From Clostridium ljungdahlii (GTDB lineage: Bacteria; Bacillota; Clostridia; Clostridiales; Clostridiaceae): 64,000 nucleotides of DNA. This document shows positions 36,055-45,035 of the stretch, in pieces. The stretch is taken from NCBI RefSeq assembly GCF_001636845.1, contig NZ_LITT01000001.1, forward strand, positions 62,001 through 126,000, in the 5' to 3' direction. Each line of letters opens with the position of its first letter. Position 1 is the stretch's first letter. Both the position numbers and the translations under genes were made by a program. The notes beneath the pieces were generated by a model. It saw nothing but the letters and a program-made list of their open reading frames with translations, was not told the DNA's origin and did no database searches.

Positions 36055-36981
36055 ATGCTATCTAGAAGTGAGTTTATACGACAATCACTGGGATTGAACC
36101 TTTTCTTTGCACGGATTATGAAGGAACACTCTTTCTTTTTACAAATAGGGTTTACTTCGAAAAATTCAAGTTATATACAGCATGCAAATAATTTTAGGAT
36201 GGCATTTGATAGACTTTTAACTAATACCATAGCTCTTTCAAATGGAGTTGTTTCAACGAGTGTATTACAATCTAATGAAGTAGTAACACCTTTTACATTA
36301 GAAGCTGAAAAGGCATCATCCTATTTTACAGGAGTGAAAATTCCAACTAAACTAACTGAAGTAGAAACTAGATTAATGGGTAATACATCAAGATCAGGTA
36401 GAACTTCTATTTATCGAAAAGTAATTATGCTTAATGAGGAAGCAATGAGGCTAACTAGGGCTTTAGCACAGTTTAAGGCTAAGCTACTATCAGATGTTGT
36501 ATCCTGCAGAATATTTACAACTAACTATCCTTTACTTATAGATCATATTTTAAGAGAAGCAAAGTTTTATTTTCACCTAGTTAGAAAATTACAAAGTCAT
36601 GAAGATGTGAATTTAGAAAGAGAAGCTTATGAACAAGAAGCTTTTTGGAACAGGATTATGGCTGAACATTCAAAATTTATTCGAGGGCTTCTTGATCCAA
36701 CCGAAGGGGAACTTATAAAAACGGCAAATAACTTTGGAAATGAATTTGATAAGCTTACAGAAGAAGCAAGGGAAGCTATGGATAAAGCATTACCAATTTC
36801 AAAAGTTACAGATAGCAGTCTGAAAGCAACCATAGAAATAAGCAAATTTAAGGCACAGGGTACAGAAGGATTGGTAGAATGTAAAATTAAGTCCATAATA
36901 ATACCACTTTTGGGCGACCATACTTTACGTGAAGCAAATCACTATTTGCGTCTATTAAAAATATTTAGTAAAACGGTATAA
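36055..36981 (+). CDS. DUF2935 helical-bundle protein
   Basis: 308 residues made of two similar halves of about 140. Each begins with a hallmark helix (FFARIMKEHSFFLQIGFTSK, and FWNRIMAEHSKFIRGLLDPT) and ends in an H.LREA.(F/H)Y motif (DHILREAKFYF, DHTLREANHYL). The repeated E/H pattern resembles ferritin-like four-helix bundles and could bind metal. The DUF2935 family is found in spore-formers; its function is unknown. I chose ATG 36055, with AAGGAG upstream. Confidence 0.85.
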   Translation: MLSRSEFIRQSLGLNLFFARIMKEHSFFLQIGFTSKNSSYIQHANNFRMAFDRLLTNTIALSNGVVSTSVLQSNEVVTPFTLEAEKASSYFTGVKIPTKLTEVETRLMGNTSRSGRTSIYRKVIMLNEEAMRLTRALAQFKAKLLSDVVSCRIFTTNYPLLIDHILREAKFYFHLVRKLQSHEDVNLEREAYEQEAFWNRIMAEHSKFIRGLLDPTEGELIKTANNFGNEFDKLTEEAREAMDKALPISKVTDSSLKATIEISKFKAQGTEGLVECKIKSIIIPLLGDHTLREANHYLRLLKIFSKTV

Positions 36982-37549
36982 AAGCTAAAAATCACATGAT
37001 ATAATTTGTTTTCTATATATTATAGAATAGCTGTACATCATGTGGTAGTACATATTTTTTTGCAGCACTCTTAATTTATTTGTCTGATTTAACAATATTC
37101 TTATATTGTTTACTAACTAAGGCCACATCAGGATATTAATTTCAGAATGTGGCCTATTTTTATACATATAGCTACTATACTTAGAAATTGCCTTTATATG
37201 GCACATGATTTTCAGTACATGACACGGCTGCTGGTATTACCCCTTAGGTGTTTTTGTTGTACCTAAAAATTAGCGATAAATAACTCTGTCAATGTGTCAA
37301 GTTATTTACCGCTTACAATAAACAAAACAAAATGAGAAACTTTTTACAATGAATATGTTTGGATGAAAAAGCGATGGAAGAAGAGATTGGAGTGTTGAAC
37401 TTAATTTGATGCGTACAAGTTAAAGTATTATAAATTTGGTTGTTCACGGAGGAGTTTGGATTAATTTGTAGAATTTATATTATTGTGTAAGTAATTGATT
37501 CCAATTTCAATAAGTACAAATAGAATTACAAGAAAATGGAGGAGTAAAT
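36982..37549. other. 568-bp gap with two hairpins, no gene
   Basis: Hairpin 1: AGGCCACAT (37120-37128) with ATGTGGCCT (37147-37155), then ATTTTTATAC, a terminator-like form preceded by ATATTGTTTACTAACT, also seen beside the 26.16-kb hairpin. Hairpin 2: 13-base arms with one mismatch (37273-37285, 37300-37312). No coding frame is convincing. Confidence 0.55.
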
Positions 37550-38074
37550 ATGTTATCAGGAAAAATAATAACTTTAGGGATCACAGCATGCAGCCCAGCA
37601 AACCAGTCACTTATGTTAATTAAGGAATTGAAAAAGCGTGGGGCACAGGTACATGTAATTATGACGACAAATGCAGCTAATTTTGTTACACCGCTTATGG
37701 TACAGAGAGAGGCAGGAACACCTATCCAGATTGAGCAATTTGAACTTCCAAAGGCTTATGATATGAATCATCAGTCACTGTCCTTTAAATCTGATTTAAT
37801 GCTTGTTGCACCAATTTCCGCTAATACTGTTGGAAAAGCAGCAAATGGAATAGCAGATAATCTTCTTACTACAAATCTATTGTCAACAAGTGCACCTATT
37901 ATTTTTGCAACTCATATTAATCCGAAAATGTACAGCAAACCAAGTGTACAAAGAAATGTGAAAACACTTAAAGAAGATGGGGTAATATTTGTTGAAAATA
38001 AAGAGGCAAAATTTCCAAGTCTATTTCCAAGCATAGAGGCTATTATTAAAACAGTTGAAGAAGTAATTGGTTAA
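37550..38074 (+). CDS. Flavoprotein of the HFCD (PPC decarboxylase/UbiX-like) family
   Basis: 174 residues. GKIITLGITACSPANQSLML is the nucleotide-binding opening strand and loop. SDLMLVAPISANTVGKAANGIADNLLTTNLL contains the FMN-contact motif of homo-oligomeric flavin-containing Cys decarboxylases. The classical catalytic His (GxxHxxL) is not obvious: FDLP-type residues are replaced by NHQSLSFKSD. It could be a decarboxylase or a flavin carrier. It stands alone with a strong GGAGG start and a terminator. Confidence 0.78.
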   Translation: MLSGKIITLGITACSPANQSLMLIKELKKRGAQVHVIMTTNAANFVTPLMVQREAGTPIQIEQFELPKAYDMNHQSLSFKSDLMLVAPISANTVGKAANGIADNLLTTNLLSTSAPIIFATHINPKMYSKPSVQRNVKTLKEDGVIFVENKEAKFPSLFPSIEAIIKTVEEVIG

Positions 38075-38088
38075 AAATGATTTTAACC

Positions 38089-38122
38089 AAAATGGAGCTA
38101 TAATTTAATATAGTTCCATTTT
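38089..38122 (+). terminator. Terminator after the flavoprotein
   Basis: 14-base arms (38089-38102, 38109-38122) with one G-U, followed by AGCTG rather than a strong T run. Confidence 0.65.
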
Positions 38123-38231
38123 AGCTGAAGTAAAAAATTTTCTTTGTTTCAGATAAGAATATTTATTTGATTAAGTTGACTTATCTGTGAAGCAGAAACC
38201 TTGGAAACTATAATAGTGTCAAATAAGTCCT

Positions 38232-39347
38232 TTACAGGTTACCTAATTTTGATTTTATTGATTCAAGGATACTCTTAAATTTGGGTTGATCCTTAAATGC
38301 TGCAAATGCCGGATTTTCTGTGATTGCCTGGAGCATGCTTCTTTTAATGACCTTTTCATCTCTTGGGGCCTGGTTCCCTAAATCAAATTCTGCAAACCAA
38401 TTATCAATACTGTCAAAAAACTCATCGCCGTGTAGTTTAAATGAGAGTGACTCCGATGTGCATATATCCGCATATTTTCTTATCATATCAATTGCCTTAT
38501 CCTGATTATTTTGCACTGCATAGCATTGTGCTGCTGTTAAATATATCTTTAGCATAACTCCGGGATGAAGCTTGTCTAAGTTGAAAAGTTCGGCTGTGGA
38601 AATTGTGCGCTGGAGTATATTTTCAAACTGCCTTGGAGTATTCTGATTTAATATAAAATAACTTGGTAATGTATCCATCATATTAATTAAATGATGATAT
38701 ATACCAACCTGTAAAACTTCTTTTGCCTTTTGTATATTTCCTGTCATCTGATATGCACTTGCTAGTATTACTTCATCTGATGGTTTAGGTTTCATTGTTC
38801 CATTTAATAATTCCTGAACTTCTTCCGGATGCTGTAATATGAGAGAGCAGGTAGCTTCAAGTGAGTTTGCCTCATTTGTTATATACACATCATCCTCTTC
38901 CGTTCTAATTCTCTGGCATAAATCGATTACTTCATGAAGAACGGACGCTTGTGCTTCCTTCCCATTTGCCAGCATATAATGGTTCGTAAGAAGTACAGCC
39001 ATCTGCACTAAAAGTGAAAAACAAGAATAGTATTTTTTTATGATCTCATGACACTTATCTAGAACCTCTTCAAAAGGTTTGCTGCTAAATTCACCAGCTA
39101 ACTTATTATAGAGTTTTTTTATATCATCCTTTGTCATCTGCGGCTCATATCCTATAAGTTCATCTATACTGATATTAAAATATACTGCAAGCTGTGGAAG
39201 AAAAGTAATATCAGGGTAACTTTGACCTGTTTCCCATTTAGAAACTGACGCCTTGGATACACCTATATATTCAGCGAGTTTATCTTGTGTAATGGCTTTT
39301 TCTTTACGCTTTGTGATAAGTGTTTTTGCAATATTAATCTCTTTCAT
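38232..39347 (-). CDS. XRE-family regulator with TPR-like effector region
   Basis: 371 residues. N-terminal HTH (KAITQDKLAEYIGVSKASVSKWETGQSYPDI, about residues 17-47) followed by about 300 residues of helical repeats of TPR type. This form is common among clostridial regulators sensing peptides or protein partners. I chose ATG 39347, which has GAGGTG before it. The adjacent co-oriented MATE exporter is separated by only 78 bp and starts further right, so the regulator is downstream of it. Confidence 0.85.
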   Translation of the reverse strand: MKEINIAKTLITKRKEKAITQDKLAEYIGVSKASVSKWETGQSYPDITFLPQLAVYFNISIDELIGYEPQMTKDDIKKLYNKLAGEFSSKPFEEVLDKCHEIIKKYYSCFSLLVQMAVLLTNHYMLANGKEAQASVLHEVIDLCQRIRTEEDDVYITNEANSLEATCSLILQHPEEVQELLNGTMKPKPSDEVILASAYQMTGNIQKAKEVLQVGIYHHLINMMDTLPSYFILNQNTPRQFENILQRTISTAELFNLDKLHPGVMLKIYLTAAQCYAVQNNQDKAIDMIRKYADICTSESLSFKLHGDEFFDSIDNWFAEFDLGNQAPRDEKVIKRSMLQAITENPAFAAFKDQPKFKSILESIKSKLGNL

Positions 39348-39425
39348 AATTATCACCTCATAATGTAATTATACGGTTTTAATATATGATAACAATGGAT
39401 TAAAAGTTGATTTTAGTTGATGAAA

Positions 39426-40808
39426 TCAACTTACAGTTAACTTTGAATATTTCTTAAGTTCTGAAGTAATAAGAATAATAGTCACTATAACTGATAATGT
39501 TTCTGCACAGGGTCCTGCATATAAAACTCCTAAAACTCCCATAAACTTAGGTAAAATTATCATAAGGGGAACTATAAAGAAGGTCTGTTTACATAGTGTG
39601 AGAAGCATTGCTTTTCCAGGTTTACCTATAGCCTGGAAGAAAATACAACTTGTAAGTTCAAAACCTATAAACATACAGAGCATCAAAAATATCTTAAAAG
39701 ATTTTAATGCAAATTCATTATACAGTGCATTATTTTGACCAAATAGATTTACTATACCTTGCGTAAAAAACTGAAATATAATGAAGCCTATTATTGATAC
39801 AACAGTTGCTATTTTTATAAGCATAAAATAAGTATCCTTCACACGTTTGAAATTTTTAGCACCGTAATTGTATCCAAGTATTGGCTGGCCTCCTATGGCT
39901 ATACCTATTACAACTCCTAATAAAAGTTCATTCACTTTCATTACAATACCTATTGCTGATATGGGAATATCACTGCCATAAATTGATTGTGCTCCATAAA
40001 TTTTAAGCATATTGTTGCTTACTATTATTATTACTGTTACTGCTGCCTGTGTAACTAAACTGGAGATACCTAAAAGCATTACTGTCTTGCTCACCTTTAC
40101 ATCGAGCTTCAAATATTCTCTTTTAAACTTTATGTTTTTAAACTTTTTAAGGTAACTTAGAGAAATTGTGCAGGATAAAATTTGTCCTATTATTGTTGCT
40201 ATGGCAGAACCTTTAACCCCCATACTGAAATGAAATATAAGTATGGGATTTAAAACAATATTTATAATTGCTCCTACTATCATTGCCAGCATTGAATATT
40301 CCGGGCTGCCATCTGCACGTATTATTGAATTTAGACCTGCTGCCAAAATCATGAAAGGAAATCCTATTAAGATTATTCTCATATAATCCAGTGCTGTAGA
40401 AATATTAGTACTTGTAGCCCCAAAGCTCCACAGCAGCTTTTCCATAAAAATATATCCAACTGCTAAAAATATCAAACCTAAAATCACCATCAAAACAATT
40501 GCATTACCTATTGCCTTAGCGCCCTGTTCTTTGTTTTTCTCTCCTAATTTTATACTGTAAAAAGCAGCTGCGCCATCTCCCAAAAGTAGTGAAAAACCTA
40601 AGGCTAAAACTACAAGTGGAAAGGTTATGTTTGTAGCTGCATTACCAATATAGCCTACTCCCTGACCAATGAAAATCTGATCCACAATACTGTAAAGATC
40701 ATTGACCACCATTGCGAGTACGCAGGGAATTGAAAACTTCATAATAAGCTTGCCAAGCTTTTCATTTTCAATATAGCTTTCATTAATTTTTGTACTCTTT
40801 TCGCTCAA
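39426..40808 (-). CDS. MATE-family multidrug/Na+ antiporter
   Basis: About 460 residues with twelve membrane segments in two homologous halves (LGKLIMKFSIPCVLAMVVND; PISAIGIVMKVNELLLGVVIGIAIGGQPILGYNYGA). The GQPILGYNYGA motif is typical of MepA-like MATE exporters. I chose TTG 40808 (LSEKSTKIN) because AAAGAGGTG lies just upstream; an in-frame ATG at 40835 is the alternative. The neighbouring MerR/GyrI-like gene upstream suggests drug-responsive control. Confidence 0.88.
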   Translation of the reverse strand: MSEKSTKINESYIENEKLGKLIMKFSIPCVLAMVVNDLYSIVDQIFIGQGVGYIGNAATNITFPLVVLALGFSLLLGDGAAAFYSIKLGEKNKEQGAKAIGNAIVLMVILGLIFLAVGYIFMEKLLWSFGATSTNISTALDYMRIILIGFPFMILAAGLNSIIRADGSPEYSMLAMIVGAIINIVLNPILIFHFSMGVKGSAIATIIGQILSCTISLSYLKKFKNIKFKREYLKLDVKVSKTVMLLGISSLVTQAAVTVIIIVSNNMLKIYGAQSIYGSDIPISAIGIVMKVNELLLGVVIGIAIGGQPILGYNYGAKNFKRVKDTYFMLIKIATVVSIIGFIIFQFFTQGIVNLFGQNNALYNEFALKSFKIFLMLCMFIGFELTSCIFFQAIGKPGKAMLLTLCKQTFFIVPLMIILPKFMGVLGVLYAGPCAETLSVIVTIILITSELKKYSKLTVS

Positions 40809-40948
40809 CTTACATACACCTCTTTCAAACTTCATATAGAGATACACCGAAGTTAACAGACTTATCTACAGATATATATTTCTGGTGTAAATATCTACAA
40901 TTGAAAGAATACTGCATACAGTAACGGGAGAGTCAACACTTATTTTAA

Positions 40949-41785
40949 TTATTTTATTGGAACTATAAGTTCAGTCACATAATTTTCTTCATCTACTGTG
41001 TTCATTATGTCCACAAGATAATTATCTACAGGCTCACCGCAAATTTCATATCCATTTTCATAAATGTATTTATACAACTTTCTATAAGTATCTATCATAT
41101 TGTCATAACTTCCATAATGAATAGCAGTAACAGCTTTAAAACCTCCAAACTTTCTAACTAAACCATTTATTTCTCTTTCCTCAGATACAGCTATACAAAC
41201 TTCTATATCATAATCTTGCTTTTCTTTTTCTTCAAAATCGATACAGTTATCATAATACACTGCCATAGCATTTTTTATAATATGAAAATTGTTTCTTTCA
41301 ACCAATGAAATCAGCTTACAGTACCTAACTGTAAATTCTTCAATAGTACAGGGCCCCTTACTTCTGAGATAAGCAACATAAGAAACTGGTATTTCTTTTA
41401 TTCCTATTTTAAAATTCTTATTTTTTTTCTTTTCCTTCTTGCTTTCTTTTATGAAAAACTGCAATTTTGTTTTTAGCATTTTTAAATCGTTAATTTTATT
41501 ATCAATTTCTATACATTTTTCATTAATTTTTCTTGTGTTATACTCTAAATTTTCTCTGCCCAAAAGCACTTTTATTTCCTTTAATGAAAAGCCTGCTTCT
41601 TTAAAATGCTTGATTACAAGCACCAAAGCCAATTGGTCATTTGAATAATATCTATAATTACTGTCTGGATCGACCTTTCTTGGTATCAACAGTTTTATTT
41701 CATCATAGTATCTGAGTGTTTTTATTGGAATATTGCATATTTTAGATACTTTTCCTATTTGATAAAGTTTTTTACTTTCGTCCAT
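40949..41785 (-). CDS. MerR-family regulator with GyrI-like ligand domain
   Basis: 278 residues: MerR HTH (LYQIGKVSKICNIPIKTLRYYDEIKLLIPRKV), a coiled-coil linker, and a C-terminal GyrI/BmrR-like ligand-binding domain (VSYLRSKG-type strand, YDIEVCIAVSEE, GGFKAVTAIHYGSYDNMIDTYRKLYKYI). It resembles BmrR, which turns on drug efflux when it binds cationic compounds. It lies upstream of the MATE gene on the same strand (140 bp). ATG 41785 is preferred to TTG 41797, which touches the ribosome site. Confidence 0.88.
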   Translation of the reverse strand: MDESKKLYQIGKVSKICNIPIKTLRYYDEIKLLIPRKVDPDSNYRYYSNDQLALVLVIKHFKEAGFSLKEIKVLLGRENLEYNTRKINEKCIEIDNKINDLKMLKTKLQFFIKESKKEKKKNKNFKIGIKEIPVSYVAYLRSKGPCTIEEFTVRYCKLISLVERNNFHIIKNAMAVYYDNCIDFEEKEKQDYDIEVCIAVSEEREINGLVRKFGGFKAVTAIHYGSYDNMIDTYRKLYKYIYENGYEICGEPVDNYLVDIMNTVDEENYVTELIVPIK

Positions 41786-41923
41786 TGTATTAATCAACTC
41801 CTCGGATAAACGCAGTTAACTATATTTTACCATAACAGACATATGCTAAAAAGATTCTAAGATTAAGCTGTTTATTTATTGCAGTTCAAATTTGGAATCC
41901 AACTCTATTCATTTTAAAAATGC

Positions 41924-43102
41924 TTAAACAGAAAAAGCTGAAATGATTTCAACTATATACCTGACTATATGGCCAATTATGTCAAAATCAATGGTATCCA
42001 ACGTATCTTTTGAGGTATGGGTGTATTCTAAGCCACCACTAAAAAGATCTGATGATGTTACTACTAAACAAGGTATACCACGAAATATAAAAGGAACATG
42101 ATCTCCAGCATACCATTCCTTACCTTTAACAATTTTTTCACTCTTATCTATAGTACAGTTTATAATTTCACTTATATTATCACTTAGATTGTGAAAGGAA
42201 ATGGCAGTTTCGGCTCCCTTATGACATGGTGAATCTATATTAATCATGAGCCTAATTCTATCTTTTTCATTATCAATTAATTTTAAATACTCCATTTCAC
42301 CACACGCACCATAAAATTCTTCACTATTAAATGGTACAATCTCTATATCGTATTTTTCAGATTTCAATACTTCAGCCACCTGCAGCAATACTGCAACTCC
42401 TGCTGCATTATCCAAAGCTCCAGGTGTATTATATTTTGTGTCCATATGAGCACCTATAACAATTTTGCCCATTGAGTTTTTAGCCTTCTTTAATGCTGCA
42501 ATCTGTCGGCTTTTAGATAACCTCTTGTGGGAATCTATTGTCAAATACACAACTTCACCTAAAAGCCCTGCGGCTTCAATTTTTGATAGGGTTTGCTCAT
42601 TAATATTTGCTGATGGTATTAAAAAATTTCCGTCTTCAAAAAGCGGAAATGGATTTTTACCGCTTAATGGATTTTTACCTGTTGCAGCAATAATTGCTCT
42701 TGGCTTTTTCCTTTCAAGTAGAGAAATAAGATATTTATGTTCTTTGGGATAATAAAAGGGATAGTCTTTTGGCTGCAAAGGACTTTCTGTAAGTTTTCCT
42801 GACAATACTAAGATAAAACCATTACAGTCAATCTCCTCTAATTCCTCTACAGTTCTAACCATAATCAATTTCCCACTTCCTTTAAAGGGCTCAGAAAAAG
42901 GACTTGGCTCAACTTCAAATGAGTGACTGCCAGTCATAAGAGTTGATTTCCCATTTTCCCAAACAGTACATTCAAATGGCAGAGATTTTATTGAATAGTT
43001 CATATGCTTAAACTTATTTTCTAAAAAATTTATTATTTCATCATTTGCAGCTGTTCCTACTGCACGTTCTTTTGTAATCACTTTAAAAACCTTACTTATC
43101 AT
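41924..43102 (-). CDS. M28-family metallopeptidase
   Basis: 392 residues. Zinc-ligand motifs of M28 aminopeptidases are present: IGAHMDTKYNTPGALDNAAGVAVLL (HMD and DNAAG), NSEEFYGACGEMEYL (EE, catalytic base and ligand), INIDSPCH and a final VTSSDLFSGGLEYTHTSKDTLD. No signal peptide is seen, so it acts in the cytoplasm. The open frame continues about 78 codons upstream, but only ATG 43102 has a ribosome site (GGAGG) and the family's N-terminus. Confidence 0.88.
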   Translation of the reverse strand: MISKVFKVITKERAVGTAANDEIINFLENKFKHMNYSIKSLPFECTVWENGKSTLMTGSHSFEVEPSPFSEPFKGSGKLIMVRTVEELEEIDCNGFILVLSGKLTESPLQPKDYPFYYPKEHKYLISLLERKKPRAIIAATGKNPLSGKNPFPLFEDGNFLIPSANINEQTLSKIEAAGLLGEVVYLTIDSHKRLSKSRQIAALKKAKNSMGKIVIGAHMDTKYNTPGALDNAAGVAVLLQVAEVLKSEKYDIEIVPFNSEEFYGACGEMEYLKLIDNEKDRIRLMINIDSPCHKGAETAISFHNLSDNISEIINCTIDKSEKIVKGKEWYAGDHVPFIFRGIPCLVVTSSDLFSGGLEYTHTSKDTLDTIDFDIIGHIVRYIVEIISAFSV

Positions 43103-43129
43103 CGTTTTACCTCCAGCTTTTTTATAATT

Positions 43130-43319
43130 TAGGATGAAAAAACAACACACCATCCTTCTATTAAAAAATAACATAGAAAATACAGGGTGGTGTGCAAGTG
43201 TAAGGTTTTTTATAAACAGAGTTCTTGGCATAAGATGGAGTTTTGACTCCACCTTATGCTTAGAAATCGTTATCCAGGGATGTAGCTGCTCTTTACTCCC
43301 ACTTGGAGAAGTGGGAGTA
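43130..43319. repeat. Hairpin-rich segment, possible IS200/IS605-type end
   Basis: Two strong hairpins, GCATAAG(A)TGGAG with CTCCA(C)CTTATGC (about 43228-43259) and TACTCCCACTT with AAGTGGGAGTA (about 43293-43318), plus a weaker outer one. Subterminal hairpins with such short loops are typical of IS200/IS605 ends, and no transposase remains. The segment abuts the stop of the MerR-like gene, whose last residues may derive from it. Confidence 0.4.
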
Positions 43320-44099
43320 TTAGAGCAGGTAGTCATCGGACAAATTTTTCATCTCTTCAATAATTGAAGGTATTTTTTGAGCTGCTTCTAGTAGTTTATT
43401 TAATTCATAAAGCCAGCGATCTCCAACTGAAATAAAATCATCATACTCTTGACAGTCCAGTGCTGATGACACTAACTCGGCATGTCCTTTATCATACATT
43501 GAAATACTATGGTGGATCGAAGCCATACTATATCCAGACTGTAATAGCATATATATAATGTGCATTCTTCCTAAATCAGTACTTGAATAAAGTTTTTTAC
43601 CTTTTTTACCTACTTGTTCTGCAAGAATTAACCCATTCCTTTCCCAATTTCGTATGGCTTCAGTAGTGACCCCTAGATAATCAGCAATATCTTTACGTGA
43701 CAACATTTTATTTTCTAATAAGATTTCATTATTCTTAATTGAGTTTGCCCAATTATCTAGCATTTCACAGGCCTTTTGAGCCTTCTTAATTTCCTGTTCA
43801 ATCATCTGTATATAACAATCTGTATTTTGTCCTGCTTCATCCCACTGTTTTTTTGCTATTGACCACATGATTTCATTACTGGCATTTCTTATATGTTTGT
43901 TTGTAAAAGGATAACCCAAAATATACCGACAAACCTTTATTTGTAATGCATGTAATTCTTCAAATATGCGGTAGTTATTCATATTTCTTTTTGCTTTAGA
44001 TATAAAGCCTAGCTTTTCATATAGCCTTATAGTATTTGGATGAATACCATATATTCTAGCTAAATCAATAACTTTATATATTTTTGCCTTTTTCTCCAT
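43320..44099 (-). CDS. Regulator with two MerR-type HTH domains
   Basis: 259 residues. The first HTH is at the N-terminus (YKVIDLARIYGIHPNTIRLYEKLGFISKAK) and a second, also MerR-like, is at about residues 130-160 (LSRKDIADYLGVTTEAIRNWERNGLILAEQ). Each is followed by a helical segment. Having two DNA-binding heads in one chain is unusual for MerR proteins, which normally dimerise to obtain two. No ligand domain is recognised and the target is unknown. Confidence 0.8.
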   Translation of the reverse strand: MEKKAKIYKVIDLARIYGIHPNTIRLYEKLGFISKAKRNMNNYRIFEELHALQIKVCRYILGYPFTNKHIRNASNEIMWSIAKKQWDEAGQNTDCYIQMIEQEIKKAQKACEMLDNWANSIKNNEILLENKMLSRKDIADYLGVTTEAIRNWERNGLILAEQVGKKGKKLYSSTDLGRMHIIYMLLQSGYSMASIHHSISMYDKGHAELVSSALDCQEYDDFISVGDRWLYELNKLLEAAQKIPSIIEEMKNLSDDYLL

Positions 44100-44587
44100 A
44101 ATATATCACCATACCAAATCAAAATTCACATATATCTAATTATAAGCATTTTACTTATAAACAACTAACTTTTTCTTATTGAAGTCATCTTAAATTAAAG
44201 CTTTGAAAATGCTGGAGTTTATATTATACTTAATTTGATTGTATTTCGAAACTTCAATAGTTTTCATGATGTATGAGTTCATAGAATAATATTGTAAATA
44301 TACAATTAGTATGATTAAAGAAAAAGGGGGAAAATTCATAATGCTTTTAGTTATAAGATTTAGCTCCATGCAAAGATTGTAAAAACATGGAAAAATTTTG
44401 CTTGGAGCTGCAGGGAAAACAATGTTAAACTTAATTTATGTATGTTTCAAAATGACATTTTTAAATCATTATGAGTAGTGTATAAGTTAATTAGCGACCC
44501 TATAATTTATCAATTTAGTTTTTACATGTTTTGTTCAGTCTTTGCTTCATTATTTACAAAGTAAATGTAGATTGGAGCAGATGACTT
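44100..44587. other. 488-bp gap, one inverted repeat
   Basis: AGCTCCATGCAAA (44362-44374) pairs with TTTGCTTGGAGCT (44397-44409) with one mismatch. A 13-codon frame starts at ATG 44341 behind a purine-rich site but ends inside this repeat. Nothing else is recognised. Confidence 0.4.
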
Positions 44588-44863
44588 ATGAAATATGAAA
44601 AGGCACAGAATATATTACCACAATGTATAATTGAAACAATTCAAAAATATACCGATGGTGGATATATTTATATTCCTAGAAAAAATGAAAATAAAAAATC
44701 CTGGGGAGAAAATACTGAAACCAAAAAGTATCTTTATATAAGGAATAAAGAAATTTTTAATAAGTATTGTACAGGGATATCTGTTAAAAGCTTATCTAAG
44801 CAATATTATTTAACAGAAAATAGTATTAGAAGAATAATCAGAAAACAAAAAAAACATGGTTAA
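44588..44863 (+). CDS. CD3324-family small HTH protein
   Basis: 91 residues: MKYEKAQNILPQCIIETIQKY, then GGYIYIPRKNENKKSWGE, and a C-terminal Mor-like HTH (IFNKYCTGISVKSLSKQYYLTENSIRRIIRKQKK). The family is frequent in clostridia and is presumed to bind DNA. It stands alone between promoter and terminator. Confidence 0.85.
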   Translation: MKYEKAQNILPQCIIETIQKYTDGGYIYIPRKNENKKSWGENTETKKYLYIRNKEIFNKYCTGISVKSLSKQYYLTENSIRRIIRKQKKHG

Positions 44864-44869
44864 TGTAAA

Positions 44870-44912
44870 ACGGTATATTAGCATAAAAAAGTATGCTAAT
44901 ATACCGTTGTTT
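44870..44912. terminator. Terminator after the CD3324-like gene
   Basis: 16-bp perfect stem (44870-44885 with 44892-44907), 6-base loop, TGTTTTAT tail. Confidence 0.9.
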
Positions 44913-45035
44913 TATATAGTCACATATAATACAGAAATATTTATGAGCTTGAGTATTTATAGCATGAAATGATATGCTTTAAAAGCGCATAATATATTAA
45001 TTTGGAAATACATAGATAAAGGAAGTAAATAAATA

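Noticed and set aside
38190-38215. TTGGAAACTATAATA, resembling the TnsB-like repeat
   Set aside because: Single copy with no tip sequence or second site nearby; best treated as chance.
44341-44382. 13-codon frame behind a purine-rich site
   Set aside because: Too short and it ends within an inverted repeat; no second line of evidence.
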